DNA of 64,000 bases from Kappaphycus alvarezii (Eukaryota > Rhodophyta > Florideophyceae > Gigartinales > Solieriaceae): NCBI GenBank assembly GCA_002205965.3, contig NADL03000594.1:2976001-3040000 (forward strand), written 5' to 3'. Made by a program: the position numbers and the translations under genes. This document shows, one piece after another, positions 55,770-64,000 of this stretch. Within the stretch, counting starts at the first letter, position 1, and the number at the start of each line of letters is the position of its first letter. The notes beneath the pieces were generated by a model. It saw nothing but the letters and a program-made list of their open reading frames with translations. It was not told the origin of the DNA and did not search any database.

Positions 55770-57380
55770 CAAACCAATCTCCAACTTCCAAGAAGATTGT
55801 AACCGATCCCATCACTTCCCTGTTTTCCTCCCATTCCCGTTCCCACAAATTCCCTACTCCCCCTCCCTTCAGGATCCCACCAACCTCAAGCTCCGCTCCT
55901 CACATTCTAGCCGATCTCCCTGGCGCTCCCCACACTTCTCTACGCGAAAACCCTACCCCCAACCACACTTCCCTCGTGCTGTTTCCAACACTACTACCAC
56001 AACCGGAACTACAAACCTGTCTCCTTCCCTTCCTCCAGTTCTCTCACACCGACGCAACCACTCCCAACACAAACACAGCCCATTCTGCCTTCCCTTCTTC
56101 CTTCCTAGCATCCAAAGGTATGTCTACTGCCCCTCCGCCTCCGTTCTCGACAACCGGATCTGCCCCATCCCCACCACAACCGAATACCTTTCTGCTCACT
56201 TCCCTCCTCCTCACGACAACACCCCCACCGCCAAAACACTTGAAATCAGCTCTTCTCTCTCCCTTTCTCCTCAAACTGACACTCCCACCTCCAACTTCAA
56301 TGGCAATACCGCAAACAACTCAGACTTCCCCTCCCTTCCCCAACCTGTCCCCCCCACCCCCACAACCACATTTGTAAGCCCCCAAACCCCAACCATTGTC
56401 ACTGTATCTCCCCCTGCTTTTCGCCTCCATGCTCAGACGGACACCCCAACCAATAAGCCAAACAATTTTTTTGCTGCTTCCCACCCACGTCCTCTCCACA
56501 AAATCTTGCCCCCCCGCCTTGCTCTGACTCCAGCGCAAACCGGAACCGTGACCATGTCCCTGCCCCGCTCGCTGACTCCCGCGCATCTCATACGCTCTCT
56601 AGTTTACCTCTCCTGCGCTTTATCCCCTGTCCTGTTCAGAAAGCAATGAATTAGTAGTTAATACAGTGGAGAAGGGAAATGAGCCGAGTGTTGACGAGAA
56701 CCTAGGCGGGGACCTGGACCCTTTTCAATTGGGGGAGAACTCTGGATCGGAGATCAAGGCAGTTTTCCCGACTATCTGGAGGGAGATTTGAGCCGGGCTT
56801 GCCAAGGAAAGTGTAGGATTGATATGGATAGAATTGGGCAGCTGTTTGAGCGAGACCAGGACCTGGCACGCATAGTGTGGGAGAAGGTGATGAAAAAGAA
56901 GTTTTACCGGGTACCCAACGCTTTCATGTGTGTATTCACGTATTTTCATGACCGCAAGAGTGTGTACTACCTCGAAGCGATGCGCGACTACTTGACCCTT
57001 CCTTCTGGGTAGAGAACAATCGAGAATATGCCACTACTCAAAGACTCCCTACAATCCAGACCCTTCCATCGAGTCGATCAAACATCATTACCTTTACGAG
57101 CACTACTACAGGAAAGAGTATGAGATGCGCATGCATGCGCCGGAGTTTCATCCCGAGTTAGCTGGTTGTACTACAGAAGAGCTATGGAAGGATTGGCCAC
57201 TGTTTGCTGATAAGGATATTATCAAACCTACAGAAATGGCGATACCAATGCAACTGGGGATAAGATTCTTCCATCACCGTATTGCCTGTTGGGGTAGAAC
57301 TTATTAAATGTTGGAACAGTGGGTGAAGGATGAGGTGGCTGCATTGAAACTAATAGCGAGGTGGGAGTAACTAGTCCTAT
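55770..57380 (+). pseudogene. Decayed unknown coding tract with Pro/Thr/Ser-rich start
   Basis: A plus-strand frame is open from about 55772 to 56648 (about 290 codons) without an ATG near its start. It is rich in Pro, Thr and Ser (for example VSPQTPTIVTVSPPAFRLHA). Further on, segments such as QLFERDQDLARIVWEKVMKK and APEFHPELAGCTTEELWKDW (about 57040-57370) look like a folded domain. No family is recognised. The tract is decayed and its relation to 57790-58660 and 61960-63290 is suggestive but unproven. A virus-like or large mobile-element origin cannot be excluded. Confidence 0.35.
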
Positions 57381-57789
57381 TCTATGTCGTATGGTATACA
57401 GAGTGTGTGCTGGGGGTCGTGGGTTTATTGTGGAGTACTACACAATTACAAGAATTGAGTGATCCTTTTCCCACCTTAATCTAGGATTCAACCATTCTGT
57501 ACCGGAATTTACTACATTCATGAAGGACTTGGTCCCAGGAGACATTAATCTCCGCTAAAATATCGTTTTTGAGGACAAATGGGTCGTAATTCATATTAAA
57601 TATCCACCGTAGATGGAAATGATGAGGACAAGGAAAACCCGTTTGCTCCAGTACCGGATAATGCCGTATTAGGTGTAGATTTTGATGGGCCGAGAGGCCA
57701 GGTTTGGGAGACAAGTATGAGGAGGAAGTTGATGCGGATGATGTCACGGGCATGTTACGTGGTGGAAGGAGAAGCACTACAAAGATTCT

Positions 57790-58660
57790 AGCATGCAGTT
57801 TTGGGGAAGAGGAGTGAAATCGGTTTCCTGGAATCTATGCTCTAGCATCTAGTCAAGATTGGCTCACTGTAGATGGAGACATTTCTGTACAGGATCTCAC
57901 CATAAACCTTCATGATATGGCTCGTAGTTTTATAAAGAACTATATTCATACCGCTGACTCGTACCGCGATGCTCGTCAGCAGGCAAGCAAAATGAGTTGG
58001 TTCGTAATGGAAGCTATGAATCTTAATGTTGACTTTGGCTACATCGACCTTCACGGTGGGAACAAGAGAGGGAGCGAATACCAAAACTGGGTACCGAGAG
58101 TCGGTTATGATGGGTATGGAAAGTTTAGAGACAGAAGGGAAGTTGTTGTGATTATAGCTTACGTCGTGAGATTGCATACAGTGATCTTGACAGCAGAGAC
58201 GGAAGCGGTCACAAAGATAACTGCAAGGGCCGCTACAATGACCCGTACTCCAACAGTGACCCAGCGATTACTCAGGAATCACTGGATGCTGCAGTAACCA
58301 CGACCACCATTACCGTTCCAATACTGCCCACTACAGGAACTTGTTCGGTGGACGAGGGTTTTTTTCCGGTACCGGAACTGACACAATCACCCCTACAATT
58401 GATCTCACAGGTGGTGCCCGGACATTGAATGATCCCTACACTGGTACTTACACAGCACCGCCATCGTACGGGCAGCCCGGCACCTACCCTTCCCATACAC
58501 AGGGAAATGACCGTGATCACAATATCGTTGATTTATAAAGTGCATTATAGCGGAATATATTCATGGATGCATGCAGATGTTATGTTTTCATGCGATCGCG
58601 GTGCTACCGAGGTCGCACGGAACGTCGCTGTCAGGGCGATGGATACCTAAGACAAGGTCC
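57790..58660 (+). pseudogene. Decayed unknown coding tract
   Basis: Plus-strand protein-like segments: one with SSQDWLTVDGDISVQDLTIN and MSWFVMEAMNLNVDFGYIDL (about 57800-58130), and one rich in Asp, Ser, Thr and Pro (about 58150-58430). No known motif. It lies downstream of, and on the same strand as, the 55770-57380 tract. Confidence 0.3.
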
Positions 58661-58899
58661 GAACGGTGCTAATATTATTGTATTTTAACTAATATACGAG
58701 TTGCAGTAAACCAACCTGGTCCCCCCTGCCATAGTGCCTGCCTCATGTATCCGTACAAGCGAGAACGAGGCCTGAAATTCGGGGAACGTGAGATACTAAT
58801 GGAACTGATTATTTCGATATCACATTTCTCAACCCGCTTGGGGTTCCTCGGTTTGATAATTCTTCAGTATCTTATTGTTATACCTCCTCGCCACCTCCT

Positions 58900-59400
58900 G
58901 ACTACACCCACACTTACGACGACCTCTATGCTTGGTTCACCCCCTGTCTGCCATCCTGCCAACCCCATGCACTCCAAACTCTACCTCCCCCACCTCACCT
59001 CCACCTCCCTTTACACCCTCATCCTCGCCCAAGACCCCATCAACACCAACCTCCTCTCCTACTCCATCCAACTTATCCGTACCCCCTTCCCCCCCTCCTC
59101 CCTCCACGTCATCTAAGCCCTTGTCCATTCGTACCTTCCCCCGGCTGGCACTCCGAGACCATCTGCCCCTCCCTTCTCCCCTACCCCGACCCCTCCCATC
59201 CCAAACCCTTTTTGTCTGACCATCTGCTCCATGTCCCTCTACTCCCTAACATTCTCCCGCATATCCACGGTACTCCTCTCCACCCTCCACCGCGCAAACA
59301 TCCCTCGCATCACCCTCCTCCGCAGCAGCGCCTCCGCCAATATCTCCCCATCACATATATCCAACCTGCAGAAACGGGTACAGTAGGAAACGAAATAGTA
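58900..59400. repeat. Strongly pyrimidine-skewed tract
   Basis: About 500 bp in which the plus strand is overwhelmingly C and T with some A and very few G (runs such as CCCCTTCCCCCCCTCCTCCC). A similar skew covers about 55800-56560. Short frames inside are proline/serine/threonine-rich. It is either low-complexity coding remnant like 55770-56648 or non-coding repeat. Confidence 0.6.
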
Positions 59401-61840
59401 CACCAAGAGAGTAGATAGACCTGAATGAGTCCTTATGCAGGCGAAGCATCACCTCGAGGGAAGGTACTTGAGAAAATTCTTTGATGTAGTTGGTGGCCAC
59501 CTCCAGTAAGTTTATGTATCTTCTCAACTGACGGGTCACTGCTTGCTCCTGCTTCCTTACCTTCACGTCATTGGGTACCACAGTAACACTATATTCCGCG
59601 AGGATAACGAAAACATCATTTTCGGTCAGAATCTTCTCATGAATTCTTTTTTGGCTCACATCGATGTCGGTGTGACATCCAGATGCGTTGCTTTCATGTG
59701 ATTCCGAAACTTCGTGATACCAGACCTTCTCTTCCCCTCCCCAATCAACTCTGGAGAGTTATCATCTTTGAAAGTAATACAAACATTACTTTGTTTGTAG
59801 AAACTATTCACCTGACTCCAATCTATCATGAGGAAGACAACATTGTAGAAGAATCCGTTCATAATCTATCTCGCCTCATGTGTAGGTGTGTAATAAAGAG
59901 TTTGTAAATAACTCTTAACCCATGGACTGCAATTTCATGTTGTGATGGTTCATCTCTCACCTTGTTCTGATTCGTCCCGTCGCATCTGGTCTCAAATATC
60001 TTTCTTGCTGCTGTTATATGGTTGGTTTTGTTGGATATTCATATCTGTTCCAACAATCACCTTAAAGCAAAAGTGACAATGACTTAAACGCAGTCCATGA
60101 TGGTATGAGTCCTTCGTTTTGTCGTTAGGAAGGCTAAATTTCAAGATCCGAACGGGTTCCCCCGCGTTTTTGGCAATTCAAGAAGTACTTCTGGACCTCA
60201 CCATATCGTTTATCAGACAATGAATCTTGTGACATGTGATAATCGAGGAGCTAACAGTATTGAACACTAACGATGCATATGGGATTTACTTGCCTAGCAA
60301 ATCTCCCCGTCTCGTCTTCGGCTTTGACTTTTGCCCTGTGTCAGTCGAAGAAACCGCAAGAATTGTATCGACCTCGCCATCCAAATCCTTAATCATTTCA
60401 GCAAGTTGTGCCATTTCATTTGGGACAGGTTCTCTTATATATATCATTTCTGAGCGAATCTTTCTTGTAATATCCACACAAAATGACCTCTTGAACGCCC
60501 TCATTGCTCTCAAATCTAAACCACCTTATGAATGTAGGGGAAACGTATCCTCATTTGATACCCGTACAGCTAAAGATCTAGTCCCTCCTGCATTCATTCG
60601 ACCTGATGAAGCGAGAGGTGATGTTGAACCAGTACTTTGTTGGCGTCAGATCATTTCTCTAGGTGCAACATCTCTTCTAAGTGACTCATTCAGTTCTTAA
60701 ATTTGTGAAGGAGAACGAGACAGAGTACTTATCCCAATATTCTCGCGTTCTTCACTTTGGCTAGATCCACCACGACGGGCTTCTCCATTACTAAAAGACT
60801 TGATCTTGTCAGGAATGTCTCTTTGTGAAGGTGGTGACTTGACATACCCGTACTGAACCGATATCGTTGTATACCATCGCGCCCAATGATCCCATTATCT
60901 GAGTTACGAATTATAGTGTCACCAATTGGATTACTTGGAAAGGGTTACCGAGGTTGATATATTCCAGTAATGGGTGGAACTTTCTGAGCCTCGGAGAACG
61001 GCTCCTCTCGTATCTTACCATCAGAACGAATAAGTCCATTGTTTTCTTCTGCATCCTGATACGGTAGGACTTCCTCCATCATTGGTCTGTTCTTCTTCAG
61101 ATGAGGTGACATATCAACCTCTGGATTGAAATTCTCATCAGGCAACACCCTTTTCCTACCAGCAGATGTGGTGCCACAGTTTTGAGTCAGGGCAGCTGCA
61201 GCAAGAACATCAAGGTGGAAGGTATCCCTCGTTTTCTTCTTCGTAACAACTTTGCCGCAGTTACGGTCTTTCTCGGGAGAACCTTTTAAAATGGGGAAGG
61301 AGAACGCAAATTTCTCTGAGGATACTTACGCTTCTTATTCTCAATGGCCTGTCTGTATGCTGCCATCTTCTGTACAGGAGTTCTGTTGCCTGACGAACGT
61401 TGTCGTGTTAAGCACATGTTGAGGGCGATATTGCTTGGAACTGTCATGTCAATTTCGTGATGAAGCTTAGGTTCATTCTAGTTCCCAAGTACGTTGCTGA
61501 ATTCCTGGTACCTCGAAAATGCTGTAATATAGTGGAATAAACACTCACATCGACTCTTAGTTTCCTTTTCCCGCCAAGATTTCATGAAGTGTCTTTCATA
61601 ATACCACCGCTGGTACTGCCCGAGCAACGCACAGGCTATACTATACTGAAGACATCGATAGCACTTTTTAAAAGTGTCAGAATTCATTACTCTTTTATAT
61701 TTAATTTTTTGGTTCTTCGGTATTACTCCTCTCAGTGGCTCCATTCCCCTCTGGTACTGCTCTCGAGACCCTTTTCCACCACACAGAAGCGATGAAATGA
61801 CAGGTCTCTTTTGATGGTTTTGCAGCAGTTTCATTCTCAC
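59351..61840 (-). pseudogene. Decayed unknown minus-strand coding tract
   Basis: Minus-strand segments that look protein-like: 61478-61840 (FKKCYRCLQYSIACALLGQY), 60945-61148 (DENFNPEVDMSPHLKKNRPM), 60286-60513 (FKRSFCVDITRKIRSEMIYI, EMAQLAEMIKDLDGEVDTIL) and 59351-59862 (ENDVFVILAEYSVTVVPNDV). They are charged, with coiled-coil character near 60350-60450. No family is recognised and the tract is decayed. Confidence 0.3.
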
Positions 61841-61959
61841 TCAGCATCTTTCTTCCCCTGCTGATCGTTTGGATATAGGTCTGAAGTTGAGGGAGCATTC
61901 CTCGAGGGTTGTTCTTGGAATCTGTAATACGTTCGCGATAGCCGCAGTTTGCACCGTAG

Positions 61960-63290
61960 AATATGAATAAAATGGCTGATGATGTGCAACGAGCCAGGAA
62001 AAGTCTGAGACTACGAAAAGAGGTGAAGATCAACCGCTATAGATATACTACAATCCCAGACCGCAGAGGCGTCATCCAGTTATTATGGAAAATAGATCAA
62101 AAAGAATTAAAGCAGGATATGTGGCGTTCGGCAGAAGTTCTCTATGTCGAAAAGTACTCTTCTACTTTTTCGGTTGGCTACGGGGTGATACTATATCAAG
62201 CAAGTGATGGCTCTGAAGAGGAGGTTCATGAAGTTGAGTTTCTGCAAATTAGACTCCTCAGACGTCGAGCTGATGCTATGGACTATTATGTATGTCAATC
62301 ACTGCCGTGGACGTTTAAAACCATTCAAAGTTTTCTACAATTACAGATACCTGCTACAACAACACGAGACCTAGAATAGGTCTTAGAAGAGGCACGCAAG
62401 AAACAGAAAATCATTAGGCCTCACGTTTTGAGTGATGGTAGGTCTACAGATGAAGAACTGAGAAGATAAAGGAATCGTACGCGTCACTAATTCTTCGAAT
62501 AGAATCGCTGCAGCATCAGTTGTCTTGGCAGACTACACTTATTAGTGCTTTGGAAACTGGTCCTTCAGTGGGTATAAGACAAATTGATGAGGCAAAAAAT
62601 GTTATGAAGACCCTGTACAGGGCGCTTGACTTGAGATGTGAGAAACCAATAAGACAGGATAGTCTCGAACAAAAGGCGAACCCGACCGAATAAGCATTTT
62701 CTTGGGACGCCTATATGCAAGGGCACCTCAAGGCAAGGATTGCCAGCTCTTTAGAATAATTCTCTGTCGTGACTCACATGATTCGAAGGATGGTACAATC
62801 CCAACATAATGTGCTTTTTCCCGAGTTTCTCCGAGACTCAGTGTCCAACCGAGTCGAGTACTCAATTCTCAGTCACATTTTCGGATTTTGCAACATTATG
62901 TGATTGTATCTACATGACATCAAGAGATGATTGGTTGAACATTTTTGTAGAATGTTGGGAACATTCTTTCACGGAAAACGTGAGGATTATTATTCTTTTC
63001 TGTGCGTTGGTGCGAGTGTCGATCCTGAACAAATACCATCCTCCATTTTGGTCCTCAGATCCATCATAGAATTATCCATGAATTCATTGAATTTTGTATT
63101 CCTTTCCTACAAACACATGTTAATGCACTCTTTACAGAGTTGAGTGGACTTGCACATGACAAATTTGCCATCAACATCATCGATGTCGGAGTTTGTGATG
63201 TCATTGCGCCCCGAATTGATTCAATTAACGTAAAAACCACTCTTACAATAGTATATATGGCTCGTGTCAATGAGTGGTAATCACAGTACT
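61960..63290 (+). pseudogene. Decayed unknown coding tract with a well-preserved end
   Basis: A 138-codon frame (61963-62379; KINRYRYTTIPDRRGVIQLL) is followed by charged helical sequence (about 62380-62690) and then by segments ending at about 63280. The last stretch, about 63077-63280, reads very convincingly as protein (FLQTHVNALFTELSGLAHDK, then NIIDVGVCDVIAPRIDSINV and a final MARVNEW before a stop). I do not recognise the family. The tract is broken. Confidence 0.35.
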
Positions 63291-63299
63291 GTAATAGGC

Positions 63300-64000
63300 G
63301 AGTAGCATTTTGATACCGTTGATACCTCAATGAGGCATGCGTGAGAACGCTTTTGGAGTTACACAGCCCCCAAACAATGATTTCCAAAAAAACTTTTTTG
63401 GCTCTTTGTATTGTTTCTCACTAGAAATTTCAATACTGACATGCAAAAAACAGCATTGGTTTAAACTATCAAGGCGGTAATTTTAATGGCATATTTCGAA
63501 ACGTACTACGTTGTGTGCATGCAAACCCTGATCGCTTCTATCACTTGATAGGACCCGGCCACTGTGGTAGCTCAACGAAAGCTTAGCAAATTGCAGTTGA
63601 AGACATGTGAGTGTAATGTGGGGATAAGAGTGACGAATTTGTACGCGCGAGTTTGGTTAACTCGCTGTAGATTATTGCAGGAGAACAAGCTGCGAAGTAT
63701 TTACTTGCGAACGGCTCTGTAGACGACAGGGCCCTTCGTACCTCCGTACATTTGGCTTGAGCATAACATAGGCTCACATCGCCTCCAACTTGTACACTTG
63801 ACATACCTACACAGCTAATTGGTCCTGATTTTCGAAAGGGTGTTCATATTCCTGAGACCAGAGAACTTCCGTAACTTCCGCCGGTTCTTCCCTGCAATAA
63901 GCGAGATCGCATTTGCCACCGCTGCTTCCATTAATCTCCCCTCAAAGTCCCAGAATACAATGGGATAGTCTTGAAGAAGGGACCTATGCGCCATTGGAAA
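63300..64000. other. Window end, no recognisable gene
   Basis: Only short frames (the longest at 63583-63804 on the minus strand, 73 codons) and no motif. An ACAGTACTGT palindrome of the TACTG type lies at about 63284-63293. Confidence 0.5.

Noticed and set aside
60236-60700. 154-codon plus-strand ORF
   Set aside because: The opposite strand gives a more protein-like charged, coiled-coil reading in the same region, and the plus frame has no neighbouring support.

Overview
This is a eukaryotic nuclear window that is poor in genes and rich in mobile elements. Only two genes look intact, and both are short and intronless. One is a MAPEG-family membrane protein at 3868-4290 (+). The other is a PAM68/DUF3464-type chloroplast assembly protein at 8131-8847 (-), with a transit-peptide-like N-terminus. 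A plastid-targeted photosystem-assembly protein implies a photosynthetic eukaryote. Intronless genes set among many LTR elements and broken elements fit a florideophyte red alga such as Chondrus or Gracilaria; that placement is inference only.

Layout: 1-3.6 kb is AT-rich sequence with TACTG-type short repeats. 3.6-9.1 kb is GC-richer and holds the two host genes, which are about 3.8 kb apart and point at each other. Between them are two diverged, decayed copies of an unrecognised minus-strand coding sequence. 9134-15011 is a Ty3/gypsy LTR retroelement on the minus strand with recognisable LTRs and gag-pol domains. 15227-16469 is a Tc1/mariner-type DNA transposon with matching terminal inverted repeats and a TA duplication. 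It sits beside and within the remains of a second, older gypsy element (about 16.6-20.5 kb), whose two coding parts lie on opposite strands.

21-36.7 kb is AT-rich with almost nothing that looks coding. 36.7-44.1 kb alternates AT-rich DNA with GC-richer islands of decayed, unrecognised reading frames; one of them (42903-44060) keeps a single frame for more than 1 kb with few stops. 44.7-46.7 kb and 51.4-55.2 kb each hold a decayed minus-strand coding tract. 46.98-49.27 kb is a LINE (non-LTR) element on the plus strand, itself interrupted by an insertion. It lies tail to tail with a minus-strand gene for a probable OTU/papain-like cysteine protease (49398-50785).

55.8-63.3 kb is a long tract of decayed but clearly protein-like segments on both strands. 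It includes two strongly pyrimidine-skewed stretches, and I could not assign it to any known family. It is the best place here to look for something undescribed.

No rRNA, tRNA, CRISPR array or operon-like organisation was seen. The two host genes have unrelated roles (membrane thiol/lipid-type chemistry and photosystem II assembly), and nothing links them beyond position.
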